NCBI RefSeq assembly: GCF_039536745.1
Contig: NZ_BAAAZE010000010.1
Coordinates: 1 to 64,000, forward strand
DNA: 64,000 bases
Source: Actimicrobium antarcticum
GTDB lineage: Bacteria; Pseudomonadota; Gammaproteobacteria; Burkholderiales; Burkholderiaceae_D
Direction of reading: 5' to 3'
Part shown: one piece after another, positions 47,201 to 54,279 of the stretch
How the letters are laid out: each line of letters starts with the position of its first letter
Position numbering within the stretch: the first letter of the stretch is position 1
Notes under the pieces: generated by a model
Databases searched by the model: none
What the model was told of the DNA's origin: nothing
Seen by the model: the letters and a program-made list of their open reading frames with translations, nothing else
Position numbers and translations under genes: made by a program

Positions 47201-50200
47201 AAGGCTGGCGAGACGCCGGCGCAACTGCTTGCCGAATTGCTGGCCGACGAGGATTACCACGACATCAAGGCCGAACTGGAGGTCTACAGCAAGCTGCAAT
47301 ACGGCGAAAAATTCAGCAATATGTACCATCCGCTGATGTGCACTTTGCGCCGCACGCTGTACCAGCATGGCGTGCCCGCCCTGATGTCGCGCGCCACCCA
47401 GCTGCAGCAATCGCCCTTCGATTTCGCCACGCATTACGCACCCACCGCCATCGTGCCGCCGCCGTATCCGGTCGAGGATGTCGACTTCAACAGCGATGGC
47501 AGTTACAGCGGCTACAACTGGGAATTGTTCTTCCACGTGCCGATGCTGATCGCCACCCAGTTGACGCGCAACCAGCGCTTCGACGAGGCAATGGACTGGC
47601 TGCACTACATCTTCAATCCGACCGGCGCCCTGCCCGGCGACGTGCCGCAAAAATACTGGGTCACCAAACCGTTCTTCCTGCGCAATGCTGCCGACTACAC
47701 CGCCCAGCGCATCGACACCCTGCTGTACCGGGCCGCGGACCTGAACGACGCCGCGCTCAACGAGCTCGAATTCGCGATCCAGCAATGGCGCGATCACCCC
47801 TTCAAGCCGCATGTCGTGGCGCGTTTTCGCACGGTGGCCTACCAAAAGGCCATCCTGATGAAATATATCGACAACCTGGTCAGCTGGGGCGATTACCTGT
47901 TCCGGCAGGACACGATGGAGTCGATCGCTCAGGCCACGCAGATGTATATCCTGTCCGACAAACTGCTCGGTCCGAAACCGCGCGTCGTGCCGCCAGTGGT
48001 GACACCACCCAGCGAAACCTATTACCAGATTCGCGCCAAGCTCGGCCCGCTCGGCAATGCCCTGATCGATCTGGAAAACATCCTGCCCGACCTGTCCGCG
48101 CTGCCGGAAGGCGGAGCGGAATTGCCACCCTCGCCGATCACCCTGTCCACGCTGTATTTTTGCGTGCCACAGAACGACCGGATGCTGGGCTATTGGGACA
48201 CCATCGCCGACCGCCTCTTCAAGATTCGCCACTGCCAGAACATCGACGGCATCGAACGCAGCCTGGCCCTGTTTGCGCCACCGATCGATCCGGGCATGCT
48301 GGTCAGGGCAGCCGCATCGGGCCTCGATATCTCGGCAGTCATTGCCGGCCTGAGCGCGCCGCTGCCCTATTACCGCTTCCAGACCGTCGCGCAAAAAGCC
48401 GTCGACCTGGCCCAGGAAGTGCGCAACCTCGGCAACTCCCTGCTGCAGGTACTGGAGAAAAAGGACGGCGAAGACCTGGCACTGCTGCGCAGCGAGCTGG
48501 AAATCAAATTGCAGAATGCGATGACCGGCATGAAAAAGCTGGCCATCGAGGAAGCCAAAGAACAAATCATCGTGCTGCAGCGAAGCAGAAAAGTGACCGA
48601 AGAAAAGTACCAGTATTATGCCGGCATCGAAAAAGTGAGCGCTAAGGAATCGCTCCATCTGGACAAGCTCGACACCGCCCATGACTTCGAACTGGCCGCC
48701 CAGATCAGCCGTGCGCTGGCCGGCATCGTGGCCATGGTGCCGGACCTGCTGGGCGGCGCCTCCGGCTTCGGCGGCAGTCCCCACGTCACCTTGCAATGGG
48801 GTGGCAAAAATCTCGCCGCCGCCGCCAATTCGGCCGCCGATGTGCTGCAGATATTGAGCGCCAGCGCTGCCTATGACGCCAACCGCGCTGCCATCAACGG
48901 CCAGAACGAGCGCCGCTTCGACGACTGGAAACTGCAGGAACGCCAGGCCAAGAAGGAGCTCGCCTCGATCGACAAACAGATCACGGTGGCCGAAATCCGC
49001 CAGCAAAGCGCCGAGCTCGACATGAAAAATCACGCGCTGACGATCGAGAACAACAAAAAAACCGACGAGTTCATGCGACGCAAATTCACCAACCGCGACC
49101 TCTACCAATGGATGATCGGCCAGATCAGCAACGTCTATTTCGCGGCTTACAAACTGGCGCACGATCAGGCAAAAAAAGCCGAGCGCACCTACCAGTACGA
49201 ACTGGGCCGCGACGATACCTTTATCGCCTTCGGTTACTGGGACACGCTGAAGAAAGGTTTGCAAAGTGCCGATCGGCTGGTCTACGACCTCAAACGCATG
49301 GAGATGAGCTATCTCGATCATCACAAGCGCGACTACGAAATCACCAAGCAAGTCTCGCTGGCCGCGCTCGACCCGCTGGCGCTGATCAAGCTGCAAACCA
49401 CCGGCAGCTGCGACTTCAGCGTACCCGAAGCGCTGTTCGACCTGGACTATCCCGGACAGTATTTCCGGCGCATCAAAACGGTCAGCCTCAGCATGCCGTG
49501 CGTGGCAGGTCCGCAGACCTCGATCTCTGCAAAACTCTCGCTGACCAGCAACCGGTATCGCAAGGATTTGCGGCCCGACAATCTCGCACTGACGGGTTAC
49601 AGCGAAGACCCGGGCAACGACGAACGCTTCGTCTACAACCTCGGCACCATTCAATCGATCGCCACTTCAACGGGCCAGAAGGACAGCGGCCTGTTCGACC
49701 TCAACTTCCGCGACGAACGCTACCTGCCGTTCGAAGGCACGGGCGCGATCAGCAACTGGCGCTGTGAACTGGTCAAGCCGGCACTGGCGCAGTTCAATTA
49801 CGACACCATCGCCGACGTCGTCCTGCACCTGGGCTACACCGCGCGCGAAGGCGGCTCCAGCTTGCGCAGCCTCGCCGAAACCGACCTGCTCGACCGCCTT
49901 GGCCAGATCAAACAGGAACTGTCGCAGCAGGGTTTGCACACATTGATCAACCTGCGCCATGAGTTGCCCAACGAATGGCATTTGCTGAAACAGGCCGGCA
50001 GCGTCAACATCACCCTCGACAAATTGCGCCTGCCTTATCTGGCGCAGGTACTGGATGCGACTATCGACAACGTCGTATTGCTGGCCAGAGTCGCGGGTAA
50101 CCCGGCGACGTTCAGCATCTCGCTCGACGGTGCTGCCAGCAACCTGTCACGGCTCGATGCCTGGCGCATGTGCAAGGCGGAGACGACGGGCATCACGCTG

Positions 50201-50287
50201 GGTGATCCGGTGGCAGTGTCGGTATTGCCTGCGAATTTGGGCAAGCTGCAGGATTTGTTGTTGGTGGTGAAGTATGGGTTTAGTTGA
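41219..50287 (+). CDS. Tc toxin TcA subunit (receptor-binding, pore-forming)
   Basis: A 3022 aa TcA-type protein, expected to form the pentameric pore that injects the effector from the TcB-TcC cocoon. Residues 1-100 look like a transthyretin/CarboxypepD-type beta domain (an add-on). The VRP1-like signature DTCACEHCRSVYGPAAYLV starts near 572 (Cys 574, 576, 579). The neuraminidase-like region lies around 1600-1840 (YMEQLDALAFLEVVATWYQ). Heptad-rich helices near 2400-2700 fit the pore shaft, and the last 300 residues fit the TcB-binding domain. GAGG precedes the ATG, 60 bases after the TcB-TcC gene, so the pair is one operon. Confidence 0.93.
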   Translation: MEHSKTVNGTLRSQAGEALDGLHVQLLEVSLRNEMLLGEATSNCGGSYSISYTVDDDNCDTRAAVSITVLSPSRQAVLYKTPGDALHFDTGQVETIDIVLSAPLVPEKTEFDDLVERIATRNARVPVDELQETDDHHDLSWLAHSLRIPFVRLEYFVLAHRLARMSEVDAPFFYALLRQNTLLAGNVRNPWKTRLGIDSNTDPEGLLYDIVLTEPQLIERDVGAAVKTRLVDDSTLGKMDSYLTLLERFRLQADAYQKEHREQQLIDLVTHFIVADKIGEAAALFKANRGDLSGVLKQITSVTFLGDKSNVDTLRTTLAIADVVGNDRALIATIAREKNLTAPEDVSKLARLNKRDWESLLTNMQLDTQVAAVKASSLARSFERAYPTHAFAAQLARDTAPTVVHGKDIAALLMATAATLATDTADTANQLDLQRDNLDLYFKRTAHAESTNTALRDELKKVQRVFRLAPRYATTSKLLARGVTSARDITAIGKTRFVSELAPAAGIGAKDAEAMYRKAEATSTAAMVVAGELQDIASAGPIAAVNSGDLTLALDQAQLDFPNLKSLFKGVDTCACEHCRSVYGPAAYLVELLEFIDHRSVTDLTVSPPVTTTAAQDVLLARRPDLGDIDLSCENANTPMPYIDLVNELLEEQVAPDPGIGYNGALAAGADPLSGSIAPALLSALVAAGVPMTDAALVFSTEVATGSSATLPHYIRDKQAVVKAVNTGLNEYTLFHLRQTLRPADELAAAPAYVNQTAYATLATESFAFGLPFDLPHTEARAYFARFDIDRAELMRNFQVAGTPSDAAIAAETLGLTVSQRALITTPDSAGQATYWRLPLADLKRVDVFLDKTGLSYTELDTLLTFAFIDPAKALFIKHLDLSCDLAQKQIAGLDNAALDRMHRFLRMQKATGWPLAVLDEILSQPLLGAGVLDDAALAVAATLQRLVTATGIKLGELVGCYENIPADLYASIFLNKARNGVIDPALELAKVDGTGFLANVAASVAVSLQVKRKDFDALLTLMVDNKLSIANLSRLFLYSRLMRRLKLTTTELSALIDLTRIDPTASPADTLAFAELAIDAKAQPRKLADVRFMLYHQAETTIELERRELKSATATTTLTTLQAAYQGAFAENRSPFNPDMPAIEQQEALARLLGKFSVVSADDSKSIAAFLQREWTSVAAAHSLIDTLFGTLFDPTAIHTAIDNLDALAPLADISAAAAALLRAIMDSLSLFQFNQAKSVLLTAQLSAAFKVDTELVQAVLAHAVLKQPAPGTAVVRDILFSNDLIDTLNLVPAPPAVTGLAFPQHYQALRLLHKLLPLSASYRLEPGVVAWLLVNAQDLGWLELDGIPYQSGHTEASYQAYADLGRALELGNTLAPVENPADAANPVTLWSVLAMTLPGSAATRDQFLEKLAILTAHEQDSLDAIDAYFFPAFSFANYRVVGNWQRLLHSAETLRTLASPLADVADFIKPGLTSIETGKLRMALKSRYDETTWLDTLKEVMDAIRPAKRDALVAYLLATRPAFRSANDLYDQWLIDVEMEACMPSSRIVLAHNAIQLFVQRCMMGLEPSASANTETDSGWLQWKWVSRFRVREANLKVWCYPENWLEAELRDDKSFLFQDLENELMQNELTTFTAERALTRYMEQLDALAFLEVVATWYQVDDRIMHVFARSKGGDPATYYHRQFQQERYWTPWVKIDLEITGDQLLAFSRNRRLHLCWPIFSDEPDPSPQATVPNSTPGTVVNTDKPKRKLKIQLAVSELADGVWQPKRISKDAIRTPNSYTTDPFEQHLYNLIYIEWADMVLLLKANGQDSAELRGIFAIAGCKGYPELLSEGNTYFPDFFPDFKDTLLTVQRYRETNYIAGDELSARTALSFFAYYDILTKTPGTFRITYPHQMTPIDWLALLLEYLLLASYGANTGALYDRQRNIKIPMGTLLPYFMEDSNHAYVITPGFYGRKSRLNLNTLTRRTASDVLGLIDKIVALYQKYMAKLKAGETPAQLLAELLADEDYHDIKAELEVYSKLQYGEKFSNMYHPLMCTLRRTLYQHGVPALMSRATQLQQSPFDFATHYAPTAIVPPPYPVEDVDFNSDGSYSGYNWELFFHVPMLIATQLTRNQRFDEAMDWLHYIFNPTGALPGDVPQKYWVTKPFFLRNAADYTAQRIDTLLYRAADLNDAALNELEFAIQQWRDHPFKPHVVARFRTVAYQKAILMKYIDNLVSWGDYLFRQDTMESIAQATQMYILSDKLLGPKPRVVPPVVTPPSETYYQIRAKLGPLGNALIDLENILPDLSALPEGGAELPPSPITLSTLYFCVPQNDRMLGYWDTIADRLFKIRHCQNIDGIERSLALFAPPIDPGMLVRAAASGLDISAVIAGLSAPLPYYRFQTVAQKAVDLAQEVRNLGNSLLQVLEKKDGEDLALLRSELEIKLQNAMTGMKKLAIEEAKEQIIVLQRSRKVTEEKYQYYAGIEKVSAKESLHLDKLDTAHDFELAAQISRALAGIVAMVPDLLGGASGFGGSPHVTLQWGGKNLAAAANSAADVLQILSASAAYDANRAAINGQNERRFDDWKLQERQAKKELASIDKQITVAEIRQQSAELDMKNHALTIENNKKTDEFMRRKFTNRDLYQWMIGQISNVYFAAYKLAHDQAKKAERTYQYELGRDDTFIAFGYWDTLKKGLQSADRLVYDLKRMEMSYLDHHKRDYEITKQVSLAALDPLALIKLQTTGSCDFSVPEALFDLDYPGQYFRRIKTVSLSMPCVAGPQTSISAKLSLTSNRYRKDLRPDNLALTGYSEDPGNDERFVYNLGTIQSIATSTGQKDSGLFDLNFRDERYLPFEGTGAISNWRCELVKPALAQFNYDTIADVVLHLGYTAREGGSSLRSLAETDLLDRLGQIKQELSQQGLHTLINLRHELPNEWHLLKQAGSVNITLDKLRLPYLAQVLDATIDNVVLLARVAGNPATFSISLDGAASNLSRLDAWRMCKAETTGITLGDPVAVSVLPANLGKLQDLLLVVKYGFS

Positions 50288-50332
50288 GGGGGATTTTGCC
50301 TGCGAATTTCACCATGAAAACTACCGACTGGT

Positions 50333-50515
50333 GGTTGGGCTGCCAAGCCCAACATGCGTCAAACTGCCCCCTGCAGCTGGCGGTAGCGGAAGCGATTTTT
50401 GCTTTGTCGCGCAGTACCTGACTTGGTGCTTAGGAGCAGTTACCAATTCAGCTGCCGGCAGCGGCACAACGACCTGACAGTAAGCTTGACGCATGTTGGG
50501 CTTGGCAGCCCAACC
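50333..50515. repeat. REP-like inverted pair (BIME-type element)
   Basis: A 30-base sequence at 50333-50362 (GGTTGGGCTGCCAAGCCCAA then CATGCGTCAA) is repeated perfectly in inverted orientation at 50486-50515. Each arm itself contains the small hairpin TTGGGCT-TGGC-AGCCCAA. This is the architecture of paired REP sequences mobilised by RAYT-type transposases, with a 123-base spacer. No RAYT gene is in the window. It lies about 45 bases after the TcA stop and could also act as transcript-end structure. Confidence 0.75.
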
Positions 50516-50534
50516 TACGATTCGGCAACGTCAC

Positions 50535-50891
50535 TCACGCTTTGTTTGCCGCCCGAAGCCGTCTTGAACAGGCTGGTTTAGTTGAGGTGCCCGGGCAATT
50601 AGTGGCGACATCGATCGCGCCCTGTTCGGTGAAAGCGAATTGCAAAGACTTGGAGAACTTCAGCTTGCCGAGTTCGTCACGATGTGTGACTACCTCGGCT
50701 TTTTCTTGCGCACTCAGGATAAACACGAAGTGTGGCGACAAGCGTTCACTGCTGCGTTTGACCTGTTCATTCAACCGCTTGGTCGACACGCGATAAAGTT
50801 GCGACAAGTCGGATTCAAACATGACATTCTGTTCAATGGCTATGAACGGATAAGCCAAAATTTCAACTACCGCTTCATGGAATCGGCACAC
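50535..50891 (-). pseudogene. ORF6N-domain protein fragment
   Basis: The frame encodes a nearly complete ORF6N domain, a DNA-binding module of phage and mobile-element proteins (VMFESDLSQLYRVSTKRLNE, QVKRSSERLSPHFVF, LQFAFTEQGAI). It loses similarity right after AFTEQGAI, where the family continues with another conserved strand, and ends with unrelated residues. The region downstream is absent, so this is best read as a truncated relic of mobile DNA. Confidence 0.6.
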
Positions 50892-51032
50892 TCCCGCGCA
50901 AATACGGTAGCATCAAAAAGTTGCCAACAAATTACTATCTTGGAATTATTCAACGCAGTATATGTACTGTAAAAAAAGTCTATGTAGCCTTAGCATCACA
51001 GCCAATAACTCACTCCGTCAATAGGGGAAAAA

Positions 51033-51593
51033 ATGAACCACCTGCCTGATAACCCCGGACAAAACCAAGAGAACAAGCCAGATGACGAGGTGAATAATCG
51101 AGCATCTACAAGTACTGCCGTGAAAGCAGACAAAAGCAGCAGCAGAATAAAAGGCTTCCTCTCCGGATTCGGCAGCGCAGCCCAATTGTCTGCACAAAAA
51201 GCGCTTTCGAACATACAGGAAGTTACGACAAGCGCAGCCGATCATGCATTGAGTACCGGCCGATCCGTAGGCAACACGATCGGCGAAGTGATGCTTTCAA
51301 CGGGTCAGATGATCAAGGCCGGAGGGGTAATCATCGGCGATCTTAATGGCGATGGAAAAGTAGATGAGGAGGATTTTAAAATCGCTGCAGCAAAAATAAA
51401 GGACATAGCATCTGCCACAGCAACCGAGGTAGGGATACTCGGCAAAGAGGCGCTGCATTCAGACATTGTCAAGGATGCCGCTGCGGGAGCAATTGTCGGT
51501 GGTGCCATCGCATCGGTCATTCCGTTCGTAGGGACAATCACTGGCGCGACAGTTGGTGCCGTAGCGGGCGTCGTCAAGAGTATTCGAAAATAA
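51033..51593 (+). CDS. Small EF-hand-like / glycine-zipper protein
   Basis: A 186 aa protein with GGGG at good spacing before the ATG. The first 45 residues are polar and disordered (Asn, Asp, Lys rich). A calcium-loop-like DLNGDGKVDEEDF follows in the middle, as in EF-hands and dockerins (Asp, Asn, Asp, Gly, hydrophobic, acidic order). The C-terminus carries a glycine-zipper hairpin (AAAGAIVGGAIASVIPFVG, then TGATVGAVAGVV) able to insert in membranes, ending SIRK. There is no signal peptide. Base composition is more AT-rich than in the toxin genes. I do not recognise a family. Confidence 0.65.
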   Translation: MNHLPDNPGQNQENKPDDEVNNRASTSTAVKADKSSSRIKGFLSGFGSAAQLSAQKALSNIQEVTTSAADHALSTGRSVGNTIGEVMLSTGQMIKAGGVIIGDLNGDGKVDEEDFKIAAAKIKDIASATATEVGILGKEALHSDIVKDAAAGAIVGGAIASVIPFVGTITGATVGAVAGVVKSIRK

Positions 51594-52249
51594 CACATCA
51601 ACTTGAACGGTCGCTGGTCAAACACATCTCTATACATCCATTCCAGTGACCCGGACCTGACACAAAAACTGATTCAGTTCTGGAATACCTGAATCGGAAA
51701 ATTTTGCCAGCTCAATGGGTACGCATTTAATGGCTGTTGGGTTTTTTCTGCTGGTGTCGAGCGCTTTAGTGGCGCTCTGGCACGGCAAGCGCAAGTTTGA
51801 CTGAAAGAATGCTTATGGCCAGGAACAGTTTCCGGGGTATTTCAGAAAACTAGGCAGCAAGTCCATAGATGTCTTCATCCGTGTTGGCGCGGCTTTTCTT
51901 GCAGTAATCGCGATGGTGATTCTTTCCCGGCACTTTGAAGCAGCGAGTAGCTGGATCGCACTGATGGCTATCTACTGCTTTATGGTTACTCTCATCGGCA
52001 AGTAATGTTCGGGCTTTATGTGAATCATCGTTACAGACGACGCGTTGTAGCTCATTCTCCCAATCAATCTTCCGAACAGGGGCAGATACTCAATGTAAAC
52101 ATTGCCAACGAAATTGCCAGGACTTGTCACCTTAAGAACCTCAACTTGAAATCAACCCGACCTCACAGCCACGCAACACTGTGACTTGATGCAACCGTAA
52201 GCCCGAGTGCGGCGCGGCGCTCCGCGTGACCCACAGGATGCGCGTGCGA
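51594..52249. other. Low-GC gap containing a broken membrane ORF
   Basis: About 650 bases after the EF-hand-like gene. Apart from the interrupted membrane frame at 51715-52005, the flanking stretches show only short unassigned frames. Confidence 0.4.
51715..52005 (+). pseudogene. Small two-helix membrane protein interrupted by TGA
   Basis: From the ATG at 51715 the frame encodes a hydrophobic helix (MAVGFFLLVSSALVALWHG), then TGA at 51802-51804. Reading on in the same frame gives 66 more codons with two further hydrophobic stretches (VGAAFLAVIAMVIL and WIALMAIYCFMVTLIGK) to TAA at 52003-52005. Continuity of a sensible membrane protein across the stop suggests a point nonsense mutation. No family is recognised and there is no selenocysteine context. 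Confidence 0.4.
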
Positions 52250-53440
52250 TTACGTCAGCTGTGTCGATCCGGAAGCCATCGCCGCGACAGGCACGGATAC
52301 TTTTTTCGGACGCGATTTTTCCAGCAACGAGAACACAGCCAGGAGCAGTCTCGCTGCGAGTTTGATCAGGCCGATGAATGGAAAGAGCAACAAGCTCAGT
52401 ATTAGCCACCAGCCCCCAAGCTGGAACAACCAGGGATCAATACCGAAAAATTTTGCTGCCTGTCCCAAAAGGCTGTTGACCAGCGAAGGATGAGTCACGA
52501 TCAAATAGGCGGCCGCGACTCCTGATCCGTACTTTGCCAGTTTGAGCATTGCAGTGCTTTCAAAGAGCTTCGGCGCGAGCAATCGCGTCTTCGTCGATAT
52601 TCGGATCTCCTTTCCTGCTACTGACGCTTGTTTCACGAGGCGCAGCCCTTTTGCGATACCAATAAATGGCAGCACATCGACCCCGGCCCAAAGATAGTCC
52701 GCCGCCTTGAGTTCGTCGCCGCTTTGGCTTTTGGTTTCAATATTCCTGATACCACTTGATAAAAAACCGATGACCAGTTTTCCAAAACGGTCTGTTTGTA
52801 TTCGTCTTATCTGCCCGTCCTGCCCTTCGACAAACTGACCGAGCAGGTCATGACCTTCCGTATCGAGGATATTGACGGCATACCATCCGCGTTCATTTGC
52901 GGCGATGCGTGGCGGAGCAATTGGGGCGGGTGCTGCGGGTGCTGCTGGTGCTGTCGGTGGTGCTGCTGGTCTTGGGACAGCGGGTTTCGTTGTTCCAGGC
53001 AGCATGCTCCAGGCCTGTTTCAAGGTGCTTGCAGCATCGGTGGCAACCGCCGCGATTTTCGTTTGCGCGGTGTACGTCCAGATTTCGTTGGCTCTGAAAT
53101 ACTGGATCACCGGAACCACCGATTCACCGTAATTTTTCATGACCCGCTTAAATATCGGCTCCTCACCATAGAGCATCAACAGTTCCCGCGTGATGGTTGG
53201 ATATTTTTTCAGGGCAATCCACGTTTTCAGGAGCAGCGCCTGGTCGCTGGAGTAGTCCAGGAGGATGGCCTGGATTCCCATTGGCTCATCCAATACCGCG
53301 CTGCCCAGATTACCCAATCGTTCCGAAGTCTGTATGCGCATGAGCTGTTCTTCGTATGGCCTTGCCATCATGTAGTGCGCGATTAGCACGGCACAGAGGA
53401 ATGCGAAGGACAGGACGAAGATGATTTTTCTTGATTTCAA
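52250..53440 (-). CDS. Membrane protein of unknown function with Ala/Pro linker
   Basis: A 396 aa protein. An N-terminal hydrophobic helix (IIFVLSFAFLCAVLIAHY) is followed by a soluble helical region with LLLDYSSDQ-like content, then an Ala/Pro-rich linker near 155-180 (PAAPPTAPAAPAAPAPIAPP). A compact domain (GWYAVNILDTEGHDLLGQF) and two C-terminal membrane helices (VAAAYLIVTH, GGWWLILSLLLFPFIGLIKL) come next. The layout suggests a periplasmic module tethered at both ends. I recognise no family. It is the second gene of a possible minus-strand pair. Confidence 0.6.
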   Translation of the reverse strand: MKSRKIIFVLSFAFLCAVLIAHYMMARPYEEQLMRIQTSERLGNLGSAVLDEPMGIQAILLDYSSDQALLLKTWIALKKYPTITRELLMLYGEEPIFKRVMKNYGESVVPVIQYFRANEIWTYTAQTKIAAVATDAASTLKQAWSMLPGTTKPAVPRPAAPPTAPAAPAAPAPIAPPRIAANERGWYAVNILDTEGHDLLGQFVEGQDGQIRRIQTDRFGKLVIGFLSSGIRNIETKSQSGDELKAADYLWAGVDVLPFIGIAKGLRLVKQASVAGKEIRISTKTRLLAPKLFESTAMLKLAKYGSGVAAAYLIVTHPSLVNSLLGQAAKFFGIDPWLFQLGGWWLILSLLLFPFIGLIKLAARLLLAVFSLLEKSRPKKVSVPVAAMASGSTQLT

Positions 53441-53491
53441 GGAATGCCTTCACTTTTTGCAGGGCTTTTATACTTCGGAATTTAATTTTTT

Positions 53492-53791
53492 TTACAACTT
53501 AACAGGTCTGGCGCTCATATACGTTTCGTCTGGTTTGGGTTCAGAGTTGACAACCGTGCTTGCTATTTTTTCATTCAGCCAACTTTCTGTTGGATAGACG
53601 ATTTTGCAGCAGGTGAAGCTCATGAGAAGAGCTACATGTACTTGCCAATATAGAAAGTTTAATCTCCGATTGTTGGTTGTAGTGACGTATTTATAAAAAG
53701 AAACACACGATCGGCTGGTGCAAATCTCCGAACGTTTTACTGCATCGACCAGACCCTGCGGCCAACGTAAATCCAAAGCAGCGGTCGTCAC
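53492..53791 (-). CDS. Hypothetical small protein (doubtful)
   Basis: A 99-codon frame upstream of and co-oriented with the 396 aa membrane protein. It contains a hydrophobic patch with adjacent cysteines (VALLMSFTCCKIVYP) and a polar tail (PKPDETYMSARPVKL). There is no convincing ribosome binding site and no domain. It may be real, with a later start, or chance in an AT-richer stretch. Confidence 0.25.
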   Translation of the reverse strand: MTTAALDLRWPQGLVDAVKRSEICTSRSCVSFYKYVTTTNNRRLNFLYWQVHVALLMSFTCCKIVYPTESWLNEKIASTVVNSEPKPDETYMSARPVKL

Positions 53792-53934
53792 ATTCTTCCA
53801 TCACCCATCCAGATCAATGACCCACATTCGATACCCCAGGTATCGGGTTGACTGATTACGGTGGGCATTCTCAAAGTTTTCCCTGTCATTTACTATCGAA
53901 ACCTGATGAATTCAACACGATCTGGAAATGGTTG

Positions 53935-54224
53935 ATGGCGAAGACGACTGCTGCAGAAGTGGCAGTCAGTGTGCAGACAAAACAAGGAATGACCGTGGCA
54001 TTCAACGAGCCGAGGGCCGCGGAAAGCCTGCTGGATGCCGCGCTGAAAAGACGCACACTTTGCAGGAAAAATTCGCCGATACCAAGACATTACTGGAGCA
54101 GCATTGAGTGCCCATCATGATCGACGTCATGCCGGAACGCGTGACCGCCCTATCGATGGTCACCGAGATCAACCAGATCAACCAGATCAATGAATTCAAG
54201 GAAATCGACTGCCGTGCACGGTAA
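53935..54224 (+). pseudogene. gcl: Glyoxylate carboligase relic with the middle deleted
   Basis: Both ends of Gcl survive. From the ATG at 53935 the translation MAKTTAAEVAVSVQTKQGM, then TVAFNEPRAAESLLDAALKR, follows the Gcl N-terminus. From about 54060, one frame over, comes FADTKTLLEQH, an in-frame TGA (54105-54107) where the family has Arg (CGA to TGA), then VPIMIDVMPERVTALSMVTE and NEFKEIDCRAR, the Gcl C-terminus, ending in TAA at 54224. About 500 central codons, including the thiamine-diphosphate and FAD regions, are gone. A 9-base unit (AGATCAACC) is tandemly repeated near the end. Gcl normally precedes hyi, exactly as here. Confidence 0.75.
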
Positions 54225-54279
54225 CGCCGCGACACGGTCGGATTGCCGGATGAATAAAACACTCTTTGGAGACGATGCC

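Noticed and set aside
46238..49654. A 1138-codon open frame on the minus strand opposite the TcA gene
   Set aside because: It mirrors the plus-strand codons in GC-rich DNA and its translation has no recognisable domain, while the plus strand encodes a clear TcA protein.
51802..51804. TGA as a selenocysteine codon
   Set aside because: No downstream SECIS-like hairpin or redox-protein context; the flanking sequence is simply a membrane protein, so nonsense mutation is simpler.
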